Positions 10,395 through 19,474 of a stretch of 64,000 bases of DNA are shown piece by piece. Source of the stretch: Streptomyces sp. S4.7 (GTDB taxonomy: Bacteria > Actinomycetota > Actinomycetes > Streptomycetales > Streptomycetaceae); contig NZ_CP048397.1 of NCBI RefSeq assembly GCF_010384365.1, positions 3,348,001 through 3,412,000 of the forward strand. The letters run 5' to 3'. The position numbers and the translations under genes were made by a program. The notes below the pieces were generated by a model. That model ran no database searches. It worked only from the letters and a program-made list of their open reading frames with translations, and was not told the DNA's origin. Each line of letters starts with the position of its first letter. Positions within the stretch are counted from its first letter, which is position 1.

Positions 10395-11075
10395 CTACGG
10401 CTCGAACTTGTAGCCGAGACCGCGCACCGTCACCAGGTACCGCGGCGCCCCCGGATCCGGCTCGATCTTCGCGCGCAGCCGCTTGACGTGGACGTCGAGG
10501 GTCTTGGTGTCCCCCACGTAGTCCGCGCCCCAGACCCGGTCGATGAGCTGCATACGGGTCAGGACCCGGCCGGCGTTGCGCAACAGCATCTCCAGGAGGT
10601 CGAACTCCTTCAGCGGCAGGTCGACCTTGCCGCCGGAGACCGTCACGACGTGCCGGTCCACGTCCATCCGGACCGGACCGGCCTCCAGGGCGGCGGGCGT
10701 GACCTCCTCCGGCTCGCCCCTGCGGCGCAGCACCGCGCGGATGCGCGCCACCAGTTCCCGCGAGGAGAAGGGCTTGGTCACATAGTCGTCGGCTCCTATT
10801 TCCAGACCGACGACCTTGTCGATCTCGCTGTCCTTGGCGGTCACCATGATCACCGGGACGTTGGACTTCCCGCGCAGCTGGCGGCACACCTCGGTGCCGG
10901 GCAGACCGGGCAGCATCAGGTCGAGGAGGACGAGGTCGGCGCCGTTGCGTTCGAACTCGTCGAGCCCCGCGGGCCCGGTGGTCGCGATCGCGACCTCGAA
11001 GCCTTCCTTGCGGAGCATGTAGGAAAGGGCGTCGCTGAAGGATTCCTCATCCTCGACGACGAGCACTCGGGTCAC
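10395..11075 (-). CDS. phoP: Phosphate-regulon response regulator PhoP
   Basis: A 226-residue OmpR-family regulator. The receiver domain has acidic residues E8-D9-E10, phospho-acceptor D52, T79 and K101. The winged-helix DNA-binding domain spans about residues 125-226 (LPLKEFDLLEMLL, TLDVHVKRLRAKI, VRGLGYKFE). It activates phosphate scavenging and represses nitrogen and antibiotic genes when phosphate is low. The GTG start overlaps the phoR stop by 4 bases, so the pair is co-translated. A PHO-box-like site lies upstream of phoR. Gene order phoR-phoP opposite phoU supports the assignment over other OmpR regulators. Confidence 0.95.
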   Translation of the reverse strand: MTRVLVVEDEESFSDALSYMLRKEGFEVAIATTGPAGLDEFERNGADLVLLDLMLPGLPGTEVCRQLRGKSNVPVIMVTAKDSEIDKVVGLEIGADDYVTKPFSSRELVARIRAVLRRRGEPEEVTPAALEAGPVRMDVDRHVVTVSGGKVDLPLKEFDLLEMLLRNAGRVLTRMQLIDRVWGADYVGDTKTLDVHVKRLRAKIEPDPGAPRYLVTVRGLGYKFEP

Positions 11076-12340
11076 GGAAGGACCTCCGGGGCAGGGATCT
11101 CAGTCGATTGGTCAAGATCGTTGACGTCGTGATGAAAGCGGCGCTGGGCATCTTCGTCCGGGCCGGTGGCGGTGGGCGTGCGGTCCCGTCCGGCGCCCGT
11201 CTCGGGGAGCCTCAGGGTGAAGGTGGAGCCCTGACCTTCGGAGCTCCACATCGTGACCTCCCCGCCGTGCGAGGCGGCCACGTGCTTGACGATGGCCAGG
11301 CCGAGGCCCGTACCACCGGTGGCTCGGGAGCGGGCCGGGTCGACGCGGTAGAACCGCTCGAATACGCGTTCCCGGTCCTTCTCGGAGATGCCGATCCCCT
11401 GGTCGGTGACGGCTATCTCGATCAGATCCCCGCCGGGCGCGGCCACGCGGCGCGCCGCGATGCCCACACGGGTGCGGGCCGGGGAGTAGTTGACGGCGTT
11501 CTCGACGAGATTGCCGAGGGCGGCGGCCAGCTGGCCGCGGTTGCCCCAGACTCGCAGATCGGCGGCGCCACCGGCGGCCATGGTGATCTGCTTGGTGGAG
11601 GCGGCGTGCCGGGACCTGTCGATGGCCTCGGCGACGAGCTCCTCCACCCGTACGGGCTCGGCGTCCTCCAGCGGGTCGTCGTTCTGCACCCGCGAGAGGT
11701 CGATGAGTTCCTGTACGAGATTGGTGAGCCGGGTCGCCTCGATCTGCATGCGGCCGGCGAAGCGGGTGACCGCCTCAGGGTCGTCGGAGGCGTGGATGAC
11801 GGCCTCGGAGAGCAGGGAGAGCGCCCCGGTGGGGGTCTTGAGCTCATGGCTGACATTCGCCACGAAGTCACGCCGGACCGCTTCGATCCTGCGCGCCTCC
11901 GTGAGGTCCTCGACCAGGAGCAGAACGAGGCGGGAGCCGAGCGGCGCCACCCGGGCCGATACGGCCAGGGCCTCGCCGCGGCCGGTGCCGCGCCGGGGAA
12001 GGTCGAGCTCCACCTGGCGTATCTCGCCGTCGCGGCGGGTGTCGCGCGCCATGTGCAGCATCGGGTCGACGGCCAGCTTGCCGCCTCTGACCAGACCCAG
12101 CGCGTACGCGGCGGAGCTGGCCTTGACCACCGAATCGCTCTCGTCGAGCACGACGGCGGAGGAGCGGAGGACGGAGAGCACGGTGTCCACGCCGGGCGGA
12201 AGACCGGCCTCCGTATGCAGTGAGCTACGGGTGGGCCTGGCCTGGTCGCGCTCGCTCCAGCGGAACGCCAGCATGGCGATCACGCCGGTACACGCCCCGG
12301 CGATCGCTGCCACTGCGGCGACTGCCGCGTTCACGTCCAT
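11072..12340 (-). CDS. phoR: Phosphate-responsive sensor histidine kinase PhoR
   Basis: A 422-residue membrane kinase. A single N-terminal helix (about residues 5-27) anchors it; there is no large outer domain, typical of PhoR/SenX3. A PAS-like region (about 45-145) precedes the dimerisation helix with the phospho-histidine H165 (FVANVSHELKTP). The ATPase domain shows the N-box (NLVENAVNYSP, N281), G1 (DQGIG, 313-317) and G2 (GTGLGL, 343-348). It partners PhoP, whose start it overlaps. Sensing is thought to go through PhoU and the Pst transporter rather than direct phosphate binding. Confidence 0.95.
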   Translation of the reverse strand: MDVNAAVAAVAAIAGACTGVIAMLAFRWSERDQARPTRSSLHTEAGLPPGVDTVLSVLRSSAVVLDESDSVVKASSAAYALGLVRGGKLAVDPMLHMARDTRRDGEIRQVELDLPRRGTGRGEALAVSARVAPLGSRLVLLLVEDLTEARRIEAVRRDFVANVSHELKTPTGALSLLSEAVIHASDDPEAVTRFAGRMQIEATRLTNLVQELIDLSRVQNDDPLEDAEPVRVEELVAEAIDRSRHAASTKQITMAAGGAADLRVWGNRGQLAAALGNLVENAVNYSPARTRVGIAARRVAAPGGDLIEIAVTDQGIGISEKDRERVFERFYRVDPARSRATGGTGLGLAIVKHVAASHGGEVTMWSSEGQGSTFTLRLPETGAGRDRTPTATGPDEDAQRRFHHDVNDLDQSTEIPAPEVLP

Positions 12341-12412
12341 GTATCCAGGTTATGCGCGGTCAGCGACACTCTCCCAGCCGTACAGGTGTCTTCTCGAACA
12401 CTCGTCGCCCAG

Positions 12413-12445
12413 AGTTCACCGTGGAGAAAGTGCCGGTTCACTTGG
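12413..12445 (+). promoter_or_regulatory. PHO box (PhoP-binding direct repeats) between phoRP and phoU
   Basis: Three 11-base units: AGTTCACCGTG, GAGAAAGTGCC, GGTTCACTTGG. The first and third carry the GTTCAC core exactly 22 bases apart, as expected for the Streptomyces PHO box built of 11-base direct repeats; the middle unit is degenerate. The site lies 73 bases upstream of the phoR start and about 175 bases upstream of phoU, so PhoP can control both directions. Confidence 0.8.
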
Positions 12446-12618
12446 GAGGGAGCATCCGGACTCCTGACGGCCCGAACGTGGGACCGTGGGGGTTCGACAG
12501 CCCCTACCCCTGACGGTCCGTCGCCGGTCCGTGCGACGAGGACGGTGCTGTTCGGGGGCCATTTCGACGTACTCGGACACCCCGGACCACCAGCAGGAAA
12601 ATCCAGAGAGGGACACCC

Positions 12619-13299
12619 ATGCGGGACGCGTACCACGAGGAACTTGACTCGATCGGCGAGGGCCTGGTCGAGATGGCCCGGCTGGTCGGGTCGGCGATCG
12701 GGCGCGCCACCACGTCCATGCTCGACGCCGATCTGAAGCTGGCCGAGAGCGTGATCGCCGGCGACCAGAAGGTCGACGACCTCCAGCACGACCTGGAGGC
12801 CAGGGCCATCGCGCTGCTGGCGCGGCAGCAGCCGGTCGCCACCGATCTGCGGATCGTGGTCACGTCGCTGCGGATGAGCGCGGACCTGGAGCGCTCGGGC
12901 GACCTGGCGCAGCACGTCGCCAAGCTGGCCCGGCTCCGCTTCCCGGTCAACGCCGTGCCGCACGACCTGCACGCGACCATCCTGGAGATGGGGCAGCTCG
13001 CGCAGCGGCTGATGGCGAAGGCGGCCGAGGTCATCATCACCAAGGACGTCGATCTGGCGCTTCAGCTGGAGCAGGACGACGACGAGATGGACCTGCTGCA
13101 CCGGACGCTGTTCCAGCACCTGATGGACGACCGCTGGAAGCACGGCATCGAGACCGCGGTGGACGTGACGCTGCTCGGCCGGTACTACGAGCGGTTCGCC
13201 GACCACGCGGTGTCGGTGGCCAAGCGCGTGGTCTATCTGGTGACGGGTGAGCACGCGGACGAGATCCAGCAGGCGGAGGCCCCGGTCGAAGGGGCCTGA
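12619..13299 (+). CDS. phoU: Phosphate signalling protein PhoU
   Basis: A 226-residue all-helical protein with the duplicated three-helix PhoU repeat (residues 1-110 and 115-220). The metal-binding acidic motifs are visible (AESVIAGDQKVDDL and EQDDDEMDLLH). It is cytoplasmic and links the Pst phosphate transporter to PhoR, inhibiting the kinase when phosphate is plentiful. It diverges from phoRP across the PHO box. A hairpin follows the gene at 13309-13331. Confidence 0.95.
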   Translation: MRDAYHEELDSIGEGLVEMARLVGSAIGRATTSMLDADLKLAESVIAGDQKVDDLQHDLEARAIALLARQQPVATDLRIVVTSLRMSADLERSGDLAQHVAKLARLRFPVNAVPHDLHATILEMGQLAQRLMAKAAEVIITKDVDLALQLEQDDDEMDLLHRTLFQHLMDDRWKHGIETAVDVTLLGRYYERFADHAVSVAKRVVYLVTGEHADEIQQAEAPVEGA

Positions 13300-13308
13300 C
13301 AGCCGGGT

Positions 13309-13331
13309 GTGCCGCACGGGCTCCGTGGCAC
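13309..13331. terminator. Hairpin after phoU
   Basis: GTGCC-gc-ACGG pairs with CCGT-GGCAC around a short loop, with a two-base bulge, 10 bases after the phoU stop. It is a moderate terminator candidate. Confidence 0.4.
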
Positions 13332-13476
13332 GGGGCTCTTGGGGGCGCATGGGGGCGTGTCGCGGTGACAGTGGGGGGCGCCTGCGCGCATGCGCCGTTG
13401 ATGCGCCCGCCATGGAGCCGGTGCAATGAGCGAAGACGCACCCACGTTCGCCCGTGCACACCTTCGAGGAGGAACC

Positions 13477-13626
13477 ATGGCCGAGTCCCCCATGACCCAA
13501 CCCCAGCAGGAAACGCCTGTCGAACGGGTGCGGCTGCCGATCCTCGGCGCCTGCGGCTGCGGCTCGGGCTGCGGCTGCGGCTGCCAGTCGGGTGCGCCCT
13601 GTGCCTGCGGGGGCAGCTGCGGCTGA
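13477..13626 (+). CDS. Small cysteine-rich peptide, metallothionein-like
   Basis: A 49-residue peptide. The first 24 residues are ordinary; residues 26-48 contain eight cysteines, mostly in C-x-C pairs spaced by Gly or Ala (C26, C28, C32, C34, C36, C42, C44, C48), with no histidine. Such clustering suggests a metal-thiolate protein binding Cu(I), Zn or Cd, or a thiol reservoir; it does not match the classical SmtA pattern. AGGAGGA stands 5-11 bases before the ATG at 13477 and decides the start over an in-frame ATG at 13426. It lies 180 bases after phoU and is closed by a strong terminator. Confidence 0.75.
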   Translation: MAESPMTQPQQETPVERVRLPILGACGCGSGCGCGCQSGAPCACGGSCG

Positions 13627-13634
13627 CACGGACA

Positions 13635-13678
13635 AGGGCCCGGTCCGGCGGTGAAGACCTCCACCCGGACCGGGCCCT
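13635..13678. terminator. Bidirectional terminator between the Cys-rich gene and gpmA
   Basis: A perfect 14-bp stem (13635-13648 with 13665-13678) and 16-base loop between convergent genes, 8 bases after the peptide stop codon. Confidence 0.85.
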
Positions 13679-13695
13679 GCTAACTCGGCTCCGTA

Positions 13696-14457
13696 CTACT
13701 TCTTCTTGCCCTGGTTCTTCACGGCCTCGATCGCGGCCGCCGCCGCGTCCGGGTCCAGGTAGGTGCCGCCCTGCTTGAGCGGGCGGAATTCGGCGTCGAG
13801 GTCGTAGGCGAGCGGGATGCCCGTGGGGATGTTGAGGCCCGCGATGTCCGCGTCCGAGACGCCGTCCAGGTGCTTCACCAGCGCGCGCAGGCTGTTGCCG
13901 TGCGCGGCGACCAGGACCGTACGGCCCGTCAGCAGGTCCGGGACGATGCTGTCGTACCAGTACGGCAGCATGCGGACGACGACGTCCTTCAGGCACTCGG
14001 TGCGCGGGCGCAGCTCCGGCGGGATCGTCGCGTAGCGCGGGTCGTCGCTCTGCGAGAACTCGGTGCCGTCCTCCAGCTCCGGCGGCGGGGTGTCGTACGA
14101 GCGGCGCCAGAGCATGAACTGCTCCTCGCCGAACTCGGCGAGCGTCTGCGCCTTGTCCTTGCCCTGGAGCGCGCCGTAGTGCCGCTCGTTCAGGCGCCAG
14201 GAGCGGCGGACGGGGATCCAGGAGCGGTCGGCGGACTCCAGCGCCAGCGTGGCGGTGCGGATCGCGCGCTTCTGCAGGGAGGTGTGCAGGACGTCGGGCA
14301 GCAGACCGGCGTCCTTCAGCAGCTCACCGCCGCGCACGGCCTCCTTCTCACCCTTGTCCGTGAGATTGACGTCCACCCAGCCGGTGAACAGGTTCTTCGC
14401 GTTCCATTCGCTCTCGCCGTGGCGGAGGAGGATCAACTTGTACGGTGCGTCGGCCAT
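13696..14457 (-). CDS. gpmA: 2,3-bisphosphoglycerate-dependent phosphoglycerate mutase
   Basis: A 253-residue glycolytic enzyme interconverting 3- and 2-phosphoglycerate. The [10 protein letters not shown] signature carries the phospho-accepting H13. The [10 protein letters not shown] loop and the [10 protein letters not shown] motif with the second histidine are also present. The C-terminus ends in a Lys-rich tail (NQGKKK), as usual in actinobacteria. The start at 14457 is where homology begins; the open frame upstream is not supported. It is divergent from an MFS gene. Confidence 0.95.
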   Translation of the reverse strand: MADAPYKLILLRHGESEWNAKNLFTGWVDVNLTDKGEKEAVRGGELLKDAGLLPDVLHTSLQKRAIRTATLALESADRSWIPVRRSWRLNERHYGALQGKDKAQTLAEFGEEQFMLWRRSYDTPPPELEDGTEFSQSDDPRYATIPPELRPRTECLKDVVVRMLPYWYDSIVPDLLTGRTVLVAAHGNSLRALVKHLDGVSDADIAGLNIPTGIPLAYDLDAEFRPLKQGGTYLDPDAAAAAIEAVKNQGKKK

Positions 14458-14590
14458 GGGCCCGAGCCTAATCGAACGTTTCCGATTGACGGCTGCCGTC
14501 AATTGACTGGCGACCCGGTGACGCCCGTACGTAAGTTGCCGTTGGCCGATCGGCCACTTACAACGCCGGATTCCTCGGGGGGAATGCCGC

Positions 14591-15949
14591 ATGTCCGTCG
14601 CCGCACTGAGACGCGCCACGGGGGAGAGCGTCAGAAGAAGCGTCGCGGGGCTGCCGCGTGAGTTCTGGTGGCTGTGGACGAGCACGCTGGTCAACCGGCT
14701 CGGCGCGTTCGTCACCACCTTCATGGCGTTGTATCTGACCGTGGAGCGCGGCTACTCGGCGTCGTACGCCGGTCTCGTCGCCGCGCTCCACGGACTCGGC
14801 GGTGTCATCTCCGCGGTCGGTGCGGGCGTGATGACCGACCGGCTCGGGCGGCGGCCCACGCTGCTGATCGCGCAGTCGTCGACGGCCGCGTCCGTGGCGC
14901 TGCTCGGCTTCGTGCAGCACCCCGTGGCCATCGCCGCCGTCGCGTGCCTGGTCGGTATGACCTCCAACGCCTCGCGCCCCGCGGTGCAGGCGATGATGGC
15001 GGACATCGTGAAGCCCGAGGACCGGGTGCGGGCGTTCTCGCTCAACTACTGGGCCATCAACCTGGGGTTCGCGGTCTCGGCCGGTGTGGCGGGCTTCATC
15101 GCCGAGTACAGCTATCTCGCCGGCTTCCTCGGTGAGGCGGCGCTGACGCTGGCCTGCGCCGTACTGATCTACATCAAGCTGCCCGAGTCCCGGCCCGAAC
15201 GCGTCCTCGTGAACGGCAGGAGCGCGCCGGAGACCGGGATGGGGACGGTCCTGCGGGACGGCCGGTTCATGGGTGTGGTGGGGCTGTCGTTCGTGGTCGC
15301 GCTGATCTTCCAGCAGGCGTTCGTGGGACTGCCGGTCGCGATGGGTGCGGACGGGTTCAGCAGTTCCGACTTCGGGATGGTCATCGCGTTCAACGGCGTA
15401 CTGATCGTGGTGCTCCAGATCCCGGTGACCCGTTTCATCGAACACCGTGACACCCGCCGGCTGCTGATCCTCTCCTCGGCTCTCGCGGGGTACGGCTTCG
15501 CGCTGACCGCGTTCGCCGGGTCGCTGGCCGTGTACGTGCTGGCGGTGTGCGTGTGGACCCTGGCCGAGATCGTCAACGCCCCGACGCAGACCAGCCTCGT
15601 GGTGCGGCTCTCGCCGGTCGACGGGCGGGGCCGCTACCAGGGCATGTACACGATGTCGTGGGCGGTGGCCGGTCTGGTCGCGCCGCTGATGGCGGGTTTC
15701 CTGATCGACCACTACGGCGCGGACTGGCTGTGGGGCGTGTGCGGGCTGCTGGGGACGGTGGCGGCGGGCGGCTACTGGCTGCTGATGCGGGCGCTGCCGG
15801 CGGACGCGCTCGACCGGGGCGCGGTGGAACGCAACGAGGCGGACGGGTCATCGGTGGACCGGAGCTCGGCGGACGAGAAGGGGACGGAGTTGGACGGCGA
15901 ACCCGTCGCGCGGCCGGTCGTGTTGAGCGAGGCGACGGAACGGCCGTGA
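14591..15949 (+). CDS. MFS transporter (12 TM, drug:H+ antiporter-like)
   Basis: A 452-residue major facilitator. Hydrophobic helices cover residues about 30-405, with the inter-helix 2-3 motif ([14 protein letters not shown]) near residue 80 intact and a central loop (about 200-215). The last 50 residues are polar. A G-rich ribosome site (GGGGGG) stands 7-12 bases before the ATG. The substrate is unknown; the first-half motif places it near DHA1-like exporters. It is divergent from gpmA and convergent with the YbjN gene. Confidence 0.88.
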   Translation: MSVAALRRATGESVRRSVAGLPREFWWLWTSTLVNRLGAFVTTFMALYLTVERGYSASYAGLVAALHGLGGVISAVGAGVMTDRLGRRPTLLIAQSSTAASVALLGFVQHPVAIAAVACLVGMTSNASRPAVQAMMADIVKPEDRVRAFSLNYWAINLGFAVSAGVAGFIAEYSYLAGFLGEAALTLACAVLIYIKLPESRPERVLVNGRSAPETGMGTVLRDGRFMGVVGLSFVVALIFQQAFVGLPVAMGADGFSSSDFGMVIAFNGVLIVVLQIPVTRFIEHRDTRRLLILSSALAGYGFALTAFAGSLAVYVLAVCVWTLAEIVNAPTQTSLVVRLSPVDGRGRYQGMYTMSWAVAGLVAPLMAGFLIDHYGADWLWGVCGLLGTVAAGGYWLLMRALPADALDRGAVERNEADGSSVDRSSADEKGTELDGEPVARPVVLSEATERP

Positions 15950-16044
15950 GACCGCTCAGGTCACCGCGGCGATGACCGGCTCTCCGTCAACGGGTCGGCC
16001 CGCACGGTGTGGGTGAAGGTGTCCACGCGGGGGGCGCCGGACGC

Positions 16045-16084
16045 GGCCCGCCACCGGGTCGGAGCGCCGGACCGGTGGCGGGCC
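16045..16084. terminator. Hairpin between MFS and YbjN genes
   Basis: A perfect 13-bp stem (16045-16057 with 16072-16084) and 14-base loop in the 285-base gap between two convergent genes. Confidence 0.8.
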
Positions 16085-16234
16085 TTGGCACCGCCGACCC
16101 GGCCGACCCGGCCGGCCTGTCCGCGGAAGCGGGTGGTGCGGGGGTGCGGGGGTGCGGTGGTCGGCACGTACAGCCCGAACTCGTCGCGGCGTGCCGCCCC
16201 GGGAGGGCCGAATGTGCGCGGTTCTGGGGCGACT

Positions 16235-16819
16235 TCAGCCGGTCGGCGGGGTCTCGTCCGGCTGTCGCGTCAGATGCGCGAAGGCGTCGAGGTTCCGCGT
16301 GGACTCGCCACGGGAGATCCGCCACGCGTACTCCTTGCGGATCGCGTCCGCGAACCCCAGTTCCAGCAGCGTGTTGAAGGAGCCGTCGGCCTCTTCGAGC
16401 ACGGAGCCGAGCAGCCGGTCCACCTCGTCCTCGCCGACGGCGGAGAGCGGCAGCTTGCCGGAGAGGTAGATGTCGCCGAGCCGGTCGACCGCGTACGCCA
16501 CCCCGTACAGCTTGAGGTTGCGCTCCAGCAGCCAGCGGTGGACGCCTTCCTGGTTCGCGTCCGGGTGCCGGATGACGAAGGCGTTGACGGAGAGGGAGTG
16601 CCTGCCGACCCGCAGGGAGCAGGTCGTGGAGAGCTTGCGGGTGCCGGGCAGCGTGACCACGAACGTGCCGGGCTCGGGGGTCTCCCACTTCAGCCCGGAG
16701 TCGTGGGCGGCGGATTTCAGGGCCCGTTCGACCAGGCCGGTGGCGTGGACCGTCCCGGCGGGGACCGTCCCGGCGGCGGTCGTGCTTCCGTTCGCGTCGG
16801 CTCGCGCTTCGTCAGCCAT
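16235..16819 (-). CDS. YbjN domain-containing protein
   Basis: A 194-residue cytoplasmic protein. Residues 25-165 match the YbjN/DUF1790 fold, a type III secretion chaperone-like alpha/beta fold ([57 protein letters not shown]). Its role is unknown; the same family member follows mshA in mycobacteria. The ATG at 16819 overlaps the mshA stop by 8 bases, so it is translationally coupled to mycothiol synthesis. Confidence 0.85.
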   Translation of the reverse strand: MADEARADANGSTTAAGTVPAGTVHATGLVERALKSAAHDSGLKWETPEPGTFVVTLPGTRKLSTTCSLRVGRHSLSVNAFVIRHPDANQEGVHRWLLERNLKLYGVAYAVDRLGDIYLSGKLPLSAVGEDEVDRLLGSVLEEADGSFNTLLELGFADAIRKEYAWRISRGESTRNLDAFAHLTRQPDETPPTG

Positions 16820-18155
16820 GGTGCGAGCGTACGCGACCGCGGTGATCATGTACGGCGGCCGTGTAGACGTCCGCCGTCGCCGAGGCCGCCGTGTCCCAGC
16901 CGAAGGACTGCGCGTGCCGCGAGGCCGCCAGCCCCATCCGGTCCACGAGTTCGGGCCGGTCGACGAAGCGGGCGAGCGCCTGGGCGTACGCCTCCGGCTC
17001 GTGGCCGGGTATCAGGAAGCCGGTCTGGCCGTTGCGCACCGCCACCGGCAGACCTCCCACGGCGGCCGCGACCACCGGCGTGCCCGCCGCCTGCGCCTCG
17101 ATGGCGACCAGTCCGAAGGACTCGCTGTACGAAGGCATGACCAGCACGGACGCCGCACGGAACCAGTCGGCGAGCCCTTCCTGGCCGACCGGCGGACGGA
17201 ACCGTACGACATCGGCGATACCGAGCCGGGCCGCGAGCTTGTGCAGCCCCTCCGGCTTCGAGAGACCGCTGCCGCTCGGGCCGCCCACGACCGGGACGAC
17301 CAGCCTCCTACGGAGGGAGGGGTCACGGTCCAGCAGGACGGCGACGGCCCGCAGCAGGACGTCGGGTGCCTTGAGCGGCTGGATCCGGCCGGCGAAGAGC
17401 GGGACGAACGCGTCCTGCGGCAGCCCGAGCCGGGCGCGCGCCGCCGCGCGGCCGTCGGCGGGAGTGAAGAGGTCGAGGTTCACACCGGGGTGGACGACCG
17501 CGACCTTTCCGGGATCCGATTCGTAGAAGCGGACGAGTTCGTCGGCCTCCTCGGCAGTGTTCGCGATCAGCCGGTCCGCGGCGCGCACGATCTGTGTCTC
17601 GCCGATGACCCGGGCCGGGGGCTCGGGTGTGTCGCCCTCGGCGAGCGCGGCGTTCTTGACCTTGGCCATGGTGTGCATGGCGTGTACGAGGGGCGCGCCC
17701 CAGCGCTCGGCGGCGAGCCAGCCGACATGGCCGGAGAGCCAGTAGTGGGAGTGGACGAGGTCGTAGTAGCCGGGGCGCTGGCCGGCCCACGCCTGCATCA
17801 CACCGTGCGTGAACGCGCACAGCTGCGCGGGCAGCTCCTCCTTGGCCAGTCCTTCGTACGGACCGGCGTCCACGTGCCGTACGAGCACGCCCGGCGCCAG
17901 CTCCACGCTCGGCGGCAGCCCGCCGGTGGTCGAGCGCGTGAAGATCTCGACCTCGATGTCGATGTCCGCCAGCCGCTTGGCCAGCTCGACGATGTAGACG
18001 TTCATGCCGCCCGCGTCGCCCGTCCCCGGCTGGTGCAGCGGGGAGGTGTGCACGCTGAGCATGGCGACGCGCCGCGGTTTGCGGGGGTGGCCGGGGATCC
18101 GGAGCCGGGGTGGTGACACCAGGGTGCCGGCAAGCCTGGACACGTACTGGCTCAC
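16812..18155 (-). CDS. mshA: D-inositol-3-phosphate glycosyltransferase (mycothiol synthesis)
   Basis: A 447-residue GT-B glycosyltransferase (family GT4) that joins UDP-GlcNAc and inositol 3-phosphate, the first step of mycothiol synthesis. The N-terminal acceptor domain has [21 protein letters not shown], the loop specific to MshA. The donor domain has [12 protein letters not shown] and the E-x7-E motif in [14 protein letters not shown]. It starts at GTG and overlaps the downstream YbjN gene. It is divergent from a methyltransferase gene. Confidence 0.95.
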   Translation of the reverse strand: MSQYVSRLAGTLVSPPRLRIPGHPRKPRRVAMLSVHTSPLHQPGTGDAGGMNVYIVELAKRLADIDIEVEIFTRSTTGGLPPSVELAPGVLVRHVDAGPYEGLAKEELPAQLCAFTHGVMQAWAGQRPGYYDLVHSHYWLSGHVGWLAAERWGAPLVHAMHTMAKVKNAALAEGDTPEPPARVIGETQIVRAADRLIANTAEEADELVRFYESDPGKVAVVHPGVNLDLFTPADGRAAARARLGLPQDAFVPLFAGRIQPLKAPDVLLRAVAVLLDRDPSLRRRLVVPVVGGPSGSGLSKPEGLHKLAARLGIADVVRFRPPVGQEGLADWFRAASVLVMPSYSESFGLVAIEAQAAGTPVVAAAVGGLPVAVRNGQTGFLIPGHEPEAYAQALARFVDRPELVDRMGLAASRHAQSFGWDTAASATADVYTAAVHDHRGRVRSHHG

Positions 18156-18422
18156 GTCGAAGGACCTCTCGCTCGGAGCATGGCAAGGAGAGGGTGTGGG
18201 GACCCTCTGGGACGCGGCAACGCCGGAACGCTCTCTTTCATTTCCGGCTTTACCGAATCATTGCCGTTGAGTGCTCAACCCTGGACGGGTGTTCCGGGGA
18301 CCCGGCGGGCGACGGCGGCGGTCGCGGACCCTGCCGGCGGGCGCGGGCGGGGCGGCTTGCGCCGCATCGGCAGGCCTTCGCCGCGTCGCCAGGCCCTTCG
18401 CCGCGTCGTTAGGCTCGTCCGC

Positions 18423-19274
18423 ATGCCCGCGCGCCCGCCCTCATCGCCCCGACGCCCCGTGGGCACGGTCACGCGCGGCACGACCAACCCGAACCGGCTG
18501 CGCCGCATGGACCGCTGGATCGCCGCCGTACACGGCCCCGCGCTGCGCCGCTCGGCCGATCCCGTCGCCGTCGACCTCGGGTACGGCGCCGCGCCCTGGA
18601 CCGCCGTCGAGTTGCTGAGGCGGCTGCGGGCCGCCGAGCCGCGCACCGAGGTGGTGGGCGTCGAGATCGAGCCCGCGCGGGTCACGGGGGCGCTTGCGTA
18701 CGAGGAGGACGGGCTCAGCTTCGTGCACGGCGGCTTCGAGACCCCGCTGCCGGACGGCCGCCGGCCACTGCTGATCCGGGCGGCGAACGTCCTGCGGCAG
18801 TACGAGGAGAGCGAGGTCCCGGCCGTCTGGGACCGCCTCCGGGCCCGCCTGGCACCCGGCGGGCTGCTGGTCGAGGGGACGTGCGACGAGATCGGCAGGC
18901 GCCATGTCTGGGTCGCCCTCGGTGCGGAGGGGCCGCGCACGGTCACCTTCGCGACCCGGCTCGGCTCGCTGGACCGCCCCTCGGATCTGGCCGAGCGGCT
19001 GCCGAAGGCGCTGATCCACCGCAATGTGCCGGGCGAACCGGTGCACGCGTTCCTGCGGGACTTCGACCGGGCGTGGGCGGCTGCCGCCCCGTACGCCTCA
19101 CTGGGCGCGCGCCAGCGGTGGATCAGGGCCGTACGGGATCTGTCGGCGGACTGGCCGCTGGCAGGCCCGGCGGCGGGCGGCGGCGTGAGCAGATGGCGGC
19201 AGGGAGAGGTGACGGTGGAGTGGGCGGCGCTGGCGCCGGGCTCGGACGAAAGGGACGCGACCAAGGGAACATGA
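18423..19274 (+). CDS. Class I SAM-dependent methyltransferase
   Basis: A 283-residue protein. The SAM-binding region shows VAVDLGYGAAPWTAVELL (motif I, E/D-L-G-x-G), then VVGVEIEPARV (the acidic ribose-binding residue), and a later LAPGGLLVEGTCDE strand. The substrate is unknown. I chose the ATG at 18423 because it starts just before the conserved TRGTTNPNRLRRMDRW segment. The non-coding stretch just upstream carries an imperfect tandem repeat (CTTCGCCGCGTCG twice near 18375-18410). It is divergent from mshA. Confidence 0.8.
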   Translation: MPARPPSSPRRPVGTVTRGTTNPNRLRRMDRWIAAVHGPALRRSADPVAVDLGYGAAPWTAVELLRRLRAAEPRTEVVGVEIEPARVTGALAYEEDGLSFVHGGFETPLPDGRRPLLIRAANVLRQYEESEVPAVWDRLRARLAPGGLLVEGTCDEIGRRHVWVALGAEGPRTVTFATRLGSLDRPSDLAERLPKALIHRNVPGEPVHAFLRDFDRAWAAAAPYASLGARQRWIRAVRDLSADWPLAGPAAGGGVSRWRQGEVTVEWAALAPGSDERDATKGT

Positions 19275-19474
19275 GCGGAGGGCCGTTCGTCCCTGAGGGG
19301 GAGAACGGCCGACGGCCCGTCACGCCCTCTGTCGTTCCGGAGGCCTGCATGGCACGATCGCGTCGGCGGAGAACAGTTACTGACAGTAAGTCAGATGTAT
19401 TCGGCCTTACACGTTCAGAGAGTTGCGAGAGTCGGCGGAGCAGTCGCCGAGACGGTTGTCCGGAGGGGGAGCTT

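Noticed and set aside
19275..19474. Possible c-di-AMP riboswitch before the NlpC/P60 gene
   Set aside because: Such riboswitches often precede wall hydrolase genes in Streptomyces, but the conserved blocks are not recognisable here.
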